Origin: DATAVB01 sp036267955
GTDB taxonomy: Bacteria > Actinomycetota > Actinomycetes > Mycobacteriales > QHCD01
Length of the DNA stretch: 64,000 bases
Assembly: GCA_036267955.1 (NCBI GenBank)
Contig: DATAVB010000151.1
Coordinates: 14,329-78,328, forward strand
Direction of reading: 5' to 3'
The notes under the pieces are model-generated. The model did not search any database. It had not been told where the DNA came from and saw only the letters and a program-made list of their open reading frames with translations. Shown here one piece after another: positions 10,244 to 18,949 of the stretch. Positions within the stretch are counted from its first letter, which is position 1. Every line of letters starts with the position of its first letter. The position numbers were made by a program, and so were the translations under genes.

Positions 10244-10296
10244 CCCGCCAATGTGCCATTGGGGTGACTAGATTGCCCCAATGGCACATTGGCGGG
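10244..10296. repeat. Long intergenic palindrome, family A, copy 1
   Basis: Two perfect 21-base arms (10244-10264 and 10276-10296; the core reads CGCCAATGTGCCATTGGGG) flank the 11-base loop TGACTAGATTG. Further C/G pairs flank the arms. It lies between paaJ and paaA. The same loop occurs at 37788-37798 and, inverted, at 63974-63984. Confidence 0.9.
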
Positions 10297-10357
10297 GAAC
10301 GCGGGAAAACGGGGAGGGTCGGCGCCGAGTTAGGATCGCGGGGAGGTGGTGAGCGAC

Positions 10358-11281
10358 ATGCTCGAGGAGGAGCGGCATTTCGAGCGGACCATCGCGGCCG
10401 ACCAGCGGATCGAGCCACGCGACTGGATGCCCGACGGATACCGCCGCACGATGATCCGCCAGATCGCCCAGCACGCGCACTCGGAAATCATCGGAATGCA
10501 GCCCGAGGGCGAATGGATCACCCGGGCACCATCGCTGCGCCGCAAGGCGATCCTGCTGGCCAAGGTACAGGATGAGGCCGGCCACGGAATGTATCTGTAT
10601 TCGGCGACCGAGACCCTCGGCGTCGACCGCGGCGAGCTCACCGAGAAACTCATCGACGGGAAACAGAAATACTCCTCGATATTCAATTATCCGACCGGCA
10701 ATTTCGCCGACGTCGGGGTCATCGGCTGGCTGGTCGACGGCGCCGCCATCTGCAATCAGGTGCCGCTCTGCCGCAGTTCGTACGGCCCCTATGCGCGGGC
10801 GATGATCCGGATCTGCAAGGAGGAGTCGTTCCATCAACGGCAGGGCTACGAACTCCTGATGACGATGATGCGCGGCACCCAGGCCCAGCGCGACATGGTC
10901 CAGGACGCCACCGACCGGTGGTGGTGGCCGTCGCTGATGATGTTCGGCCCGCCCGATGCCGAGTCGCCCAACACGGCGCAGTCGATGGCGTGGAAGGTCA
11001 AGCGGCACACCAATGACGAGCTGCGGCAGCGTTTCGTGGATATGGCCGCCCCACAGGCCGCGGCGCTCGGCGTGACCCTGCCCGATCGGCAATTGCGCTG
11101 GAATTCCGGACGCGAGCATTACGATTTCGGCGAGATCGACTGGGCCGAATTCCGCCGGGTCATCAGTGGCGACGGCCCGTGCAACAAGGAGCGGGTCGCC
11201 AACCGGCGCCGGGCCCACGAGGACGGCGCCTGGGTACGCGAGGCCGCCAGCGCGTACGCGGCGAAGCAGGCGAGCGCGTGA
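10358..11281 (+). CDS. paaA: 1,2-phenylacetyl-CoA epoxidase subunit PaaA (catalytic)
   Basis: A 307-residue di-iron oxygenase subunit that epoxidises the ring of phenylacetyl-CoA. The core IAADQRIEPRDWMPDGYRR and QIAQHAHSEIIGMQPEGEW is diagnostic of PaaA. The iron ligands are in LLAKVQDEAGHGMYLY and ICKEESFHQRQGYE. The ATG at 10358 is preferred; GTG codons at 10346 and 10349 are in frame but overlap the GGGAGG ribosome site. Its stop overlaps the GTG of paaB by four bases. It forms the PaaABCE complex with the following genes. Confidence 0.96.
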   Translation: MLEEERHFERTIAADQRIEPRDWMPDGYRRTMIRQIAQHAHSEIIGMQPEGEWITRAPSLRRKAILLAKVQDEAGHGMYLYSATETLGVDRGELTEKLIDGKQKYSSIFNYPTGNFADVGVIGWLVDGAAICNQVPLCRSSYGPYARAMIRICKEESFHQRQGYELLMTMMRGTQAQRDMVQDATDRWWWPSLMMFGPPDAESPNTAQSMAWKVKRHTNDELRQRFVDMAAPQAAALGVTLPDRQLRWNSGREHYDFGEIDWAEFRRVISGDGPCNKERVANRRRAHEDGAWVREAASAYAAKQASA

Positions 11282-11568
11282 GCATTCAGCCGGAGTGGCC
11301 GCTGTACGAGGTGTTCGTACGGGGAAAGCGCGGGCTCAACCACGTGCACGTGGGCTCATTGCACGCCGCGGACGACGAGATGGCGCTGCACAATGCCCGC
11401 GACGTCTACACCCGACGCAACGAGGGCGTCAGCATCTGGGTGGTCCGGGCCGAACACATCACCGCCTCCAGCCCGGACGAGAAGGACCCGTTCTTCGCGC
11501 CCAACGGGGACAAGGTCTACCGGCACCCCACGTTCTACGACATCCCCGACGACGTTCCACATATCTGA
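11278..11568 (+). CDS. paaB: 1,2-phenylacetyl-CoA epoxidase subunit PaaB
   Basis: A 96-residue bridging subunit, the usual length for PaaB, starting at a GTG that overlaps the paaA stop. Characteristic stretches are WPLYEVFVRGKRGLNHVHVGS, ARDVYTRRNEGVSIWVV and the C-terminal PTFYDIPDDVPHI. PaaB has no catalytic residues of its own and holds PaaAC dimers together. Its stop shares one base with the paaC start (TGATG). Confidence 0.95.
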   Translation: MSIQPEWPLYEVFVRGKRGLNHVHVGSLHAADDEMALHNARDVYTRRNEGVSIWVVRAEHITASSPDEKDPFFAPNGDKVYRHPTFYDIPDDVPHI

Positions 11569-12428
11569 TGGCGTTCGACAACGTTTACGAGTCGATCGTC
11601 GAGGACAACGACGAGGCTCGATGGGCCTACGGGACAGGGTTTTCGGATCCACTTGCCGAGGTCGACGCGACGGTTCCATCCGATGTGGACACAGCCGATC
11701 TCGCCGAATACTGCCTGCTGCTGGGCGACGATGCGCTGATCATGTCGCACCGGCTGCAGGAGTGGTGCGCCCACGCGCCGGAGCTCGAGGACGAGGTGGC
11801 GCTGGCGAATATCGGCCTGGATCTCCTCGGCCAGGCCCGATTGCTGCTCGGCCGGGCCGCGGCGATCCGAAGCACCGACGAGGATTCGCTCGCCTTTCTC
11901 CGGGGTCCGGCGGAATTCCGGAACGTGACGCTCGTCGAGATCGCGAACGGGGATTTCGCCCGGTCAATCGCCCGGCTGCTGGTCTTCGCCACCTGGCGGC
12001 TGGCGTTGCTGTCCCGGCTGACCGGCAGCCGCGACCCGATGCTGGCCGCAATCGCGGCCAAGGGCATCAAGGAGGTCACCTACCACCGGGATTACGCGGC
12101 GCGCTGGACGGTCCGGCTCGGTGACGGCACCGAGCTGTCCCGGGAACGGATGCGATCCGGCCTCGCCGCGGTCGAACCGCTGATCGGCGAGCTCTTCGCC
12201 GCGCACCCGGTCGAGCGGCGGCTGGCCGGCGTCGCGGTCGACCCCGACACGGTGCAGGCGGAATGCGTCGAGGTGCTCGACCGCGTCCTGGCGGCGGCCC
12301 GGCTGGACCCCGTGGCGATAGCCGACGGTGTGCTGACCGGGCGCAACGGCGACCACACGGCCGAATTCGCGGCTTTGCTAACCGAATTACAGTCCGTGGC
12401 CCGGGCGAATCCCGGTGCGACATGGTGA
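11568..12428 (+). CDS. paaC: 1,2-phenylacetyl-CoA epoxidase subunit PaaC (structural)
   Basis: A 286-residue paralogue of PaaA that stabilises it in the epoxidase complex. It has the PaaC features DLAEYCLLLGDDALIMSHRLQEW, LANIGLDLLGQARLLL and KGIKEVTYHRDYAARW but lacks the full set of di-iron ligands. It begins at ATG 11568 in the TGATG junction with paaB and overlaps paaD by seven bases. Confidence 0.95.
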   Translation: MAFDNVYESIVEDNDEARWAYGTGFSDPLAEVDATVPSDVDTADLAEYCLLLGDDALIMSHRLQEWCAHAPELEDEVALANIGLDLLGQARLLLGRAAAIRSTDEDSLAFLRGPAEFRNVTLVEIANGDFARSIARLLVFATWRLALLSRLTGSRDPMLAAIAAKGIKEVTYHRDYAARWTVRLGDGTELSRERMRSGLAAVEPLIGELFAAHPVERRLAGVAVDPDTVQAECVEVLDRVLAAARLDPVAIADGVLTGRNGDHTAEFAALLTELQSVARANPGATW

Positions 12429-12913
12429 CCGCGCGCTCGGTCGCCGCGGCGGTGCCCGACCCGGAGCTGCCGATCGTGACGATCGCCGACCTCGGCATCC
12501 TGCGCGCTGTCCGGACCGTCGGCGACCGCGTCGTCGTGGACATCACTCCGACCTATTCCGGCTGCCCGGCACTCGCAGAGATCACCGCCGATCTACGGAA
12601 AGGCCTGCGACACAACGGATTCAACGATGTCGAGATACGCGCCGTACTGAGCCCGGCGTGGACCAGCGACTGGATCACCGACACTGGGCGACGCAAACTG
12701 GCGGCCGCCGGGATCGCCCCACCCGGCCCGGCTCCCAAGTCACCGAACGGCCCGGTGCCGCTGACTCTGGAACCGCCGACGACCCGGATCGCCTGCCCGC
12801 ATTGCGCGGGCACGGACACCGAAGAAGTCTCCACGTTCGGTCCGACCGCCTGCATGGCATTGCACCGGTGCCGCAGCTGCAGGGAACCGTTCGAACACAT
12901 GAAGGCGATCTAG
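12422..12913 (+). CDS. paaD: Phenylacetate-CoA oxygenase assembly protein PaaD
   Basis: A 163-residue SufT/MIP18-type protein (VPDPELPIVTIADLGILR and YSGCPALAEI) used in maturation of the iron centres of the epoxidase system. The C terminus has the expected four-Cys zinc-binding pattern: CPHC near residue 128 and CRSC near residue 154. The ATG is followed by an in-frame GTG that could also start translation. Its stop shares one base with the paaE start (TAGTG). Confidence 0.93.
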   Translation: MVTARSVAAAVPDPELPIVTIADLGILRAVRTVGDRVVVDITPTYSGCPALAEITADLRKGLRHNGFNDVEIRAVLSPAWTSDWITDTGRRKLAAAGIAPPGPAPKSPNGPVPLTLEPPTTRIACPHCAGTDTEEVSTFGPTACMALHRCRSCREPFEHMKAI

Positions 12914-13971
12914 TGCGCCAGCAGTTCCGCCCGCTCGCGGTCGCCTCGATCGAATCACTCTGCGATGACGCAGCGGCGGTGACCTTCGACGTTCCGCCGG
13001 AATGGGCCGGCGCCTATGCCTTCGCGGCCGGCCAGTCGCTGGCGTTGCGGCGCGATATCGACGGCCGGGACGAACGCCGCTCGTACTCGATCTGCGCTCC
13101 GGCCGGCGCTCCGTTGCGGATCGGGGTACGGGAGGTGCCCGACGGCCTGTTCTCCCGCTGGCTGGTCCGCGACGTCCGGCCCGGTGACAGGGTCGAGGTC
13201 GCACCGCCGACCGGCAGCTTCACCCCCGACCCGGCGAGGCCCGCCCACCATGTACTCATCGGCGCGGGCTCCGGCATCACCCCGCTGCTGTCGATCGCCG
13301 CCTCGGTGCTCGTCCACCCAGCGGCGCGAGTGACCCTGCTGTACGGCAACCGCCGGGCCGGCACGGTCATGTTCGCCGACGAACTGGCCGACCTGAAGGA
13401 CCGGTATCCCACCCGGCTGGAGCTGGTGCACCTGCTGTCCCGGGAGCCGCGGGACGCCGAACTGTTCAGCGGACGGTTGGACGCCGGGCGGCTGCGCCGG
13501 CTGCTGCCCCTGCTGTTGCCGGTGTCCGCTGTGGACCACTGGTGGCTGTGCGGACCGTTCGGCATGGTCACCGACGCGCGATCGGTGCTGGCCGAGCACG
13601 CCGTGCCACCGGCCCGCGTACATCAGGAGCTGTTCTACGTCGGCGACGTTCCGCCGGAGCCGGCGCGGCACGAGGAGGCCGTCGACGCCGGGCCGCACAG
13701 CACCGTCACGGTGGTGCTGGACGGCCGGTCGACCACGGTCGCGGTGCCGGCCGGCAGCACGATCCTGGACGCGGTCAGCCGGACCCGGCCCGACCTGCCG
13801 TTCGCCTGCAAGGGCGGGATCTGCGGCACCTGCCGGGCCCGGCTGGTCGACGGCGAGGTGAGGATGCGCCGCAACTTCGCGCTCGAGGAGGCCGAGCTGG
13901 ACGCCGGCTTCGTGCTCACCTGCCAGGCCGTTCCGGTCGGCGAGTCGGTCACGGTCGACTACGACACCTAA
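12913..13971 (+). CDS. paaE: 1,2-phenylacetyl-CoA epoxidase reductase PaaE
   Basis: A 352-residue NADPH-ferredoxin reductase-type electron donor for PaaAC. The FAD-binding site is RSYSICAP, the NAD(P) region GAGSGITPLLSIAASVL with WLCGPFGMV, and the C-terminal plant-type 2Fe-2S domain has ACKGGICGTCRARLV and VLTCQAVP. It starts at a GTG. It is the last gene of the paaABCDE operon and ends three bases from the convergent DUF421 gene, inside a 16-base tandem duplication. Confidence 0.95.
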   Translation: MRQQFRPLAVASIESLCDDAAAVTFDVPPEWAGAYAFAAGQSLALRRDIDGRDERRSYSICAPAGAPLRIGVREVPDGLFSRWLVRDVRPGDRVEVAPPTGSFTPDPARPAHHVLIGAGSGITPLLSIAASVLVHPAARVTLLYGNRRAGTVMFADELADLKDRYPTRLELVHLLSREPRDAELFSGRLDAGRLRRLLPLLLPVSAVDHWWLCGPFGMVTDARSVLAEHAVPPARVHQELFYVGDVPPEPARHEEAVDAGPHSTVTVVLDGRSTTVAVPAGSTILDAVSRTRPDLPFACKGGICGTCRARLVDGEVRMRRNFALEEAELDAGFVLTCQAVPVGESVTVDYDT

Positions 13972-13985
13972 CGACTACGACACCT
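13956..13985. repeat. 16-base tandem duplication at a convergent gene end
   Basis: CGACTACGACACCT occurs at 13956-13969 and again at 13972-13985, so the period is 16 bases. The first copy holds the end of paaE up to its TAA, and the second supplies the TAG stop of the opposite-strand DUF421 gene. A duplication at the paaE 3' end may have set the present end of the DUF421 gene. Confidence 0.8.
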
Positions 13986-14550
13986 GAGGTCCGGGCGTCT
14001 CGCGGGCCTGCACCAGAGCGGTCAGCTCGTCCAGCCGGCGTATCAGGTCCTGGTACTGCCGGGTCGATTCGTCCGGCCGCTTCGGCACCACCACGACCTT
14101 GCCGCTCGGCTCGAGCATCGCGGACTCCACCTCCTCGAAGGTGTCGGCGCCGGCGGACTGGACCTCGGTGAGCAGCTCGTCATGGGTCATCTCCTCACGC
14201 CGCAGGCCGGCCTCGTCGAGCTTGCCGTCGCGGATCAGGACCGTCGGCGTGCCCTCGACCCAGCGGCGCAGCCGCGCCTTCCGGAACAGCAGGAAGGCGA
14301 GTAGGCCGTTGACCAGGAACAGGATGGCGGCACCGAGGGTCGCGCCGGTAACCGAGTTGTCGTTGCCGATGAGGCCGTTCTGCACTGCATTGGCGACCGC
14401 CAGCAACACCACGAAGTCCAGGGTGTTGAGCTGGGCCAGCTCGCGCTTTCCGGCGATGCGCAGCGCGATGACCAGGAAGAGGTAGATGAGAACGGCGCGC
14501 AGCACCTTCTCGGCCGGCGGTAGTCCCAGAAAGAACATCGAATGCCACAT
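13975..14550 (-). CDS. DUF421 domain-containing membrane protein
   Basis: A 191-residue YetF/YcaP-like protein. The first ~85 residues hold three membrane helices (VLRAVLIYLFLVIALRIAG, FVVLLAVANAVQNGLIG, ATLGAAILFLVNGLLAFLLF). Then comes the soluble DUF421 domain with GTPTVLIRDGKLDEAGLRREEMTHDEL and FEEVESAMLEPSGKVVVVPK. The function of the family is not established; in Bacillus YetF-type proteins are linked to the envelope or spore. It converges on paaE with only three bases between. Confidence 0.85.
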   Translation of the reverse strand: MWHSMFFLGLPPAEKVLRAVLIYLFLVIALRIAGKRELAQLNTLDFVVLLAVANAVQNGLIGNDNSVTGATLGAAILFLVNGLLAFLLFRKARLRRWVEGTPTVLIRDGKLDEAGLRREEMTHDELLTEVQSAGADTFEEVESAMLEPSGKVVVVPKRPDESTRQYQDLIRRLDELTALVQARETPGPQVS

Positions 14551-14577
14551 GGCGCCTATCGTGGCGCATGGCCAGGG

Positions 14578-14781
14578 CTAGCGGGTGCAGTGCCGCCGCA
14601 CCCACCAGCGCATCGAGTCGAAGGTCTGCCGGACCCGGCCCTTGCGCAGCTCGATGAGCAGCTCGAAATGAGTGCTGCAGAGCCACGTCGGTGGCCCGCT
14701 CGGCTGCGATGCCAGGTGCGTGGCACGGTGCAGGCAGACTGCGCAAGAACCCACCGTGTGATTGCTGCTGTGTCGACCCAT
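14578..14781 (-). CDS. Small hypothetical protein with a Cys/His cluster
   Basis: A 67-residue protein starting at an ATG with ACGGAG upstream. It carries GSCAVCLHRATH near residue 12 and WLCSTHFELL near residue 37. The C-x2-C plus C-x2-H spacing could hold one zinc ion. The rest is basic. It lies between DUF421 and sthA on the same strand. No family is recognised with certainty; small Zn-binding proteins like this are common in actinomycetes. Confidence 0.6.
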   Translation of the reverse strand: MGRHSSNHTVGSCAVCLHRATHLASQPSGPPTWLCSTHFELLIELRKGRVRQTFDSMRWWVRRHCTR

Positions 14782-14913
14782 GATGACGCTCCGTCGTCGA
14801 TGTGACCCTTTGTGTGACGGCGTCGGTGGCCAGCTATGACACGGTCGACGGAAATTTCTTGTGGATTCTCGGCGCGCCTGCTGGACCCTTGGAGACCGGT
14901 CCGTCCCACACAC

Positions 14914-16320
14914 CTAGTCGCTGAGCATCGCCACCGCTCGCATCTTGTTCATGGCATCCAGCGCGGCAACCTTGTAGGACTCGGCCAGCGTCGGGTAGTT
15001 GAAGACTGCGTCGACCAGGTAGTCGACCGTGCCGCCGCAGCCCATCACCGTCTGGCCGATGTGGACCAGCTCGGTGGCATTCGTACCGAAAACGTGCACG
15101 CCCAGCAGTTCACCGGTCTCGGCGTGCACCAGCAGTTTGAGCATCCCGTAAGAGTCACCCAGGATCGCTCCGCGCGCCAGTTCGCGGTAACGCGAGACGC
15201 CGACCTCGAACGGCACCGACTCCTCGGTCAGCTGGTCCTCGGTCTTTCCGACGTAGCTGATCTCCGGGATCGTGTAGATCCCGATGGGCTGCAACGCCGA
15301 GAGGTGACCGTGCACCGGCTCGCCGCACGCGTGATAGGCGGCCCGCCGGCCCTGCTCCATCGAGGTCGCCGCCAATGCAGGGAAGCCGATCACGTCGCCC
15401 ACGGCGTAGATGTGCTCGACGCAGGTCCGGTAGTCGTCGTCGACCTCGATCCGGCCGCGGTCGTCGGCACAGATGCCGGCCTTCTCCGCGTCCAGGCCGT
15501 CGGTGACGCCCTGCCGACCGGCGGAGTACATCACGGTGTCGGCCGGGATCCGTTTCCCGCTCTCCAGACAGGTGATGGTCCCCTTGCCGTGCCGCTCGAC
15601 CCGCGCCACGGTCTCCCGGAAGCGGAACGTCACGGCCAGGTCCCGGAGCTGGTACTTCAGCGCCTCCACGACCTCGAGATCGCAGATATCGAGCATCCGC
15701 TCGCGCTTCTCGACCACCGTCACCTTGGTGCCGAGCGCGGCGAACATCGAGGCGTACTCGATGCCGATCACCCCGGCGCCGACCACCACCATCGAGGACG
15801 GGATCTGGTCGATCAGCAGGATCTGGTCGGAGTCGACGATCGTCCGGCCATCGAATTCCACTGTGGACGGTCGGGCCGGGCGGGTGCCGACCGCGATGAT
15901 CACCTTCTCCGCGGTGACCCGGTGCTCCTCGCCGCCATCGGAGACCACGACGAGCGTGTGCGGGTCGAGGAACTTGGCGGTGCCGGCCAGCATGGCCACG
16001 TGGTTGCGGGCCAGCTGGCTGCGGATGACGTCGATCTCCCGGCCGATCACGTGGTGGGTCCGGGCGGTCAGGTCGCCGACCGTGATCTCGTCCTTGAGCC
16101 GGTAGCTCTGCCCGTAGAACTCCTGCTGGCTGCGGCCGGTGAGGTAGAGCACCGCCTCGCGCAGTGTCTTGGACGGGATGGTGCCGGTGTTGATGCAGAC
16201 ACCGCCCACCATGGTCTTGCGTTCCACCACGGCGGCCCGGCGGCCGAGCTTCGCCGCGGCGATGGCAGCCTTCTGGCCGCCGGGGCCCGAACCGAGCACG
16301 AGGACGTCGTAGTCATACAT
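14914..16320 (-). CDS. sthA: Soluble pyridine nucleotide transhydrogenase (Si-specific NAD(P)+ transhydrogenase)
   Basis: A 468-residue FAD flavoprotein that moves hydride between NADPH and NAD+. The FAD site is VLVLGSGPGGQKAAIAAA at the N terminus, the NAD site VVVGAGVIGIEYASMFAALG, and the second FAD motif HIYAVGDVIGFPALA. In place of the Cys-x4-Cys redox pair of dihydrolipoamide dehydrogenase it has VCINTGTIPSKT, so the second Cys is Thr; this and the missing C-terminal His-Glu dyad mark SthA. The ATG at 16320 (MYDYDVLV) gives the usual length. Confidence 0.92.
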   Translation of the reverse strand: MYDYDVLVLGSGPGGQKAAIAAAKLGRRAAVVERKTMVGGVCINTGTIPSKTLREAVLYLTGRSQQEFYGQSYRLKDEITVGDLTARTHHVIGREIDVIRSQLARNHVAMLAGTAKFLDPHTLVVVSDGGEEHRVTAEKVIIAVGTRPARPSTVEFDGRTIVDSDQILLIDQIPSSMVVVGAGVIGIEYASMFAALGTKVTVVEKRERMLDICDLEVVEALKYQLRDLAVTFRFRETVARVERHGKGTITCLESGKRIPADTVMYSAGRQGVTDGLDAEKAGICADDRGRIEVDDDYRTCVEHIYAVGDVIGFPALAATSMEQGRRAAYHACGEPVHGHLSALQPIGIYTIPEISYVGKTEDQLTEESVPFEVGVSRYRELARGAILGDSYGMLKLLVHAETGELLGVHVFGTNATELVHIGQTVMGCGGTVDYLVDAVFNYPTLAESYKVAALDAMNKMRAVAMLSD

Positions 16321-16386
16321 GTGACTCAACTTGCCGTGTCCCACGCGCCCTGTCCAGCGCCCCGGCAGCCCATTCCGGCCAGGCGG

Positions 16387-17421
16387 TCAGCGGTCGGTGC
16401 GGTGTGGGCCGTTTTTTCGATCGTCGCGCTGCGTGGCAGGCGAGGTGCGCGCCATCAGACAGGAGCGTTCCTCGGTCAAGTCCGCGTTCTCGGCGGAGTC
16501 GACGTTCTCCGGTCCGGACTGCGATGTCTCGGCGGCCAGGTCCCGGATCTCTTCCGCGGCCAGTGCCGGCGCGGTGCGGTGACTGACTCCCACCGAACGG
16601 ATGAGCCGGCCGGCGATGTGCCGGGCCTGCACCCGCACGATCACCGCCACCACCAGCATGCCCAGACCGATGACGGCCGCACCGGCGACCGCGTCGGCGA
16701 GGTAGTGGTTGGCCGTGCCGATCACTACGAGGATGGTGATGACCGGGTACGCGATGCCCAGGGCCCGCACCCAACGTCGTTTGGCACAACGGGCCACGGC
16801 CCAGCCGCACCACAGCGCCCAGCCGACGTGCAGCGACGGCATGGCGCCGGCCTGGTCGGTCAGCCCTTCCAGTCCGTCCGGAACGCTCGCGGCGGTGCCC
16901 CACCAGCCGACACTCGACCAGTGCGCCATCGTGTCGGAGAATCCGCCGATCAATCGCGGCGGCGCGGTCGGCAACAGCCAGAAGCCGAGCAGGGCCACCA
17001 GGGTGCCGACGACCAGGACCGAGCGGACCCGCCGGTACTGCTCGGGGTGGGCCCGCCACAGCCAGATCATGACGGTCGGGGTAATCAGGTAATGGCAGGT
17101 GGCGTAGAGAAAACAGGCCGGGATGGCGACGGCCGGGACCGCCGCGAAGAAGGAGTTGAGCGCGTGCTCCGGCGCCAGGTGTATGGACTGCTCGAAGCGG
17201 AGGATGTCGCGGCCGTTGGAGTAGGACTGGGCCATACCCGATTCGGTGACTGCACGTACCAACTCGTACGTGCTGTACAGGGCGGCCAGCAGAAGCAGCT
17301 CACCGCACCATTTGTGTCTGTCAAAGAATCTGCGTACCGGCCCCGCAATCCTCGGGGCGGGAGCAGAGTGCGCACGCCGCCGGACAACAGCGGTGGCAAG
17401 CTCGTGACCGCCTTTGCTCAC
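16387..17421 (-). CDS. PAP2-superfamily membrane phosphatase / inositolphosphotransferase-like
   Basis: A 344-residue protein with about five to six membrane helices. The PAP2 signature is present as MPSLHVGWALWCGW and GTANHYLADAVAG, with a conserved PTAPPRLIG-type loop between; the spacing resembles Aur1/Ipt1-like inositolphosphotransferases of actinobacteria. It should act on a phospholipid or polyprenyl phosphate at the membrane. The start was set at GTG 17421, which has AGGAAGG eight bases upstream; in-frame codons reach to 17559. The last ~60 residues are a charged cytoplasmic tail (EIRDLAAE, then DDRKNG). Confidence 0.82.
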   Translation of the reverse strand: MSKGGHELATAVVRRRAHSAPAPRIAGPVRRFFDRHKWCGELLLLAALYSTYELVRAVTESGMAQSYSNGRDILRFEQSIHLAPEHALNSFFAAVPAVAIPACFLYATCHYLITPTVMIWLWRAHPEQYRRVRSVLVVGTLVALLGFWLLPTAPPRLIGGFSDTMAHWSSVGWWGTAASVPDGLEGLTDQAGAMPSLHVGWALWCGWAVARCAKRRWVRALGIAYPVITILVVIGTANHYLADAVAGAAVIGLGMLVVAVIVRVQARHIAGRLIRSVGVSHRTAPALAAEEIRDLAAETSQSGPENVDSAENADLTEERSCLMARTSPATQRDDRKNGPHRTDR

Positions 17422-17647
17422 GGGTCCGGCCTTCCTGTCTGTCAATGGAGCGGGTCGCACTCCACTTTGCTTCCACAACGACGGCTTTGCGATGAAGACA
17501 GTTCCCCTTCTCGGGGGGAGCCAACCTCCCGACCGCCGGGGGATAACCCCCTCCCACACTCACCGGGTCGCCTGCTAGCTCACCGTGAACGACGAACCAT
17601 ACCGTGAGCTTGTAACGTCGCCCTACTGGTTAAGGAGTCCCACTGTG

Positions 17648-18949
17648 ATGAGTGAGACAGCGGGACCGCGTCCTGATACCTCCCGAGACTCAACGTGGCG
17701 CACCGCACTCCTTGCACCATTCTCCTCCGCGGCGTGGCTGGCAACCATCTCGGTCGCACTCAGCGTGCCGATCAGCAGCGTCGCTTTCGTTGTCCTCGCG
17801 TTTCTCGTTGTCGGTGCCGTTCCCCTTTCCCTGCTGGCTTTGGTGGGCCTTCCACTGCTCTGGACAGCATTCGGGATCGCCCGCCTCAACGCCGTGCTGG
17901 AACGCAAACGCACAGCGCTCTTCCTCGGCCAGGAACTCGTACTGCGGCCCACGCCGCGACTGCCCGGCGCATTGCCGAGTCGAATGTGGAGTCGTACGAA
18001 GACGCGCGGTAGCTGGCTTGACCTTTGCTATGGCTTGATCGTTCAACCAGTTGTCAGCTGGGTCGGCGCCTCCGTGGTGTTCTGTGTGTGGGGCGGTGGC
18101 ATCGCATTTCTACTTTTCCCGTCGTACGGCTTTGCGACCGCGTCGGACGGCGCTCTGTTCGGGTGGGCCCCCGGTTACCTGATGTCGGTGACCGTTCACG
18201 TTCTGCTCGGGATCGGTCTGCTGTTGGCCGCTCCGTGGGTCGCCGGCGGCGCGGCCACGATCCAGTTGACGGCGGCGCGGGTGCTGTTGTCACCGAGCGA
18301 CCGCGAGCTGCTCGAGGATCGGGTCGAGACGTTGGAGGACACCCGGTCGCGGATGGTGGCCGCCGCGGACGCCGAGCGGCGTCGGATCGAACGGGATCTG
18401 CACGATGGGGCACAGCAGCGGCTCGTCGCACTCGCGATGACGCTCGGGCGAGCCAAGGTACGGCTCGACAGCGATCCCGAGGGGGCCAAGTCGCTGGTCA
18501 CCGAGGCCCATGACGAGGCGAAGTTGGCGCTGGGCGAGTTGCGCGACCTGGCCCGCGGAATCCATCCGGCCGTGCTCACCGACCGCGGCCTCGATGCCGC
18601 CCTGTCGGCGCTGGCCGCGCGCTGTCCCGTACCGGTGGCGGTGTCGGTGATGGCTCCGGTGCGGCCCAGCGCCAAGGTCGAGGCCGTCGCCTATTTCATC
18701 GCGGCTGAGTCCCTGACGAACATCACGAAACACTCTGGTGCCAGGCATGCCCGGATCGATGTGACGCAACCGAATGGTCGGCTGCACCTGGAGATCAGCG
18801 ACGACGGCCGCGGCGGAGCGGACCTGAGCAGGGGCTCGGGCATCTCCGGTCTGCGCGACCGGGCGCGGGCGATCGATGGAGACTTCATCCTGACCAGCCC
18901 GCCCGGCGGGCCGACGACGATCCTGGTGGAGTTGCCGTGCGAGTCGTAA
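17648..18949 (+). CDS. Sensor histidine kinase with N-terminal membrane sensor domain
   Basis: A 433-residue NarL-system kinase. The first ~220 residues hold four membrane helices in two pairs (about 20-75 and 130-210), matching the actinobacterial Sensor domain that precedes many HisKA_3 kinases. The phospho-accepting His is in RRRIERDLHDGAQQRLVAL, followed by ELRDLARGIHPAVL. The ATPase domain shows NITKHSGARHARI, SDDGRGGAD and SGISGLRDRARAI. AAGGAG lies 11 bases before the ATG. It overlaps the response regulator gene by 13 bases. The stimulus is unknown; the downstream DUF4097 gene suggests envelope stress. Confidence 0.92.
   Translation: MSETAGPRPDTSRDSTWRTALLAPFSSAAWLATISVALSVPISSVAFVVLAFLVVGAVPLSLLALVGLPLLWTAFGIARLNAVLERKRTALFLGQELVLRPTPRLPGALPSRMWSRTKTRGSWLDLCYGLIVQPVVSWVGASVVFCVWGGGIAFLLFPSYGFATASDGALFGWAPGYLMSVTVHVLLGIGLLLAAPWVAGGAATIQLTAARVLLSPSDRELLEDRVETLEDTRSRMVAAADAERRRIERDLHDGAQQRLVALAMTLGRAKVRLDSDPEGAKSLVTEAHDEAKLALGELRDLARGIHPAVLTDRGLDAALSALAARCPVPVAVSVMAPVRPSAKVEAVAYFIAAESLTNITKHSGARHARIDVTQPNGRLHLEISDDGRGGADLSRGSGISGLRDRARAIDGDFILTSPPGGPTTILVELPCES

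Noticed and set aside
16387..17559. N-terminally extended PAP2 protein
   Set aside because: The added 46 residues lack membrane or domain features, and the GTG at 17421 has a much better ribosome site.
14836..17607. 923-codon plus-strand open frame
   Set aside because: It is antisense to sthA and the PAP2 gene, both with clear motifs; the product has the His/Arg/Asp-rich look of a shadow.
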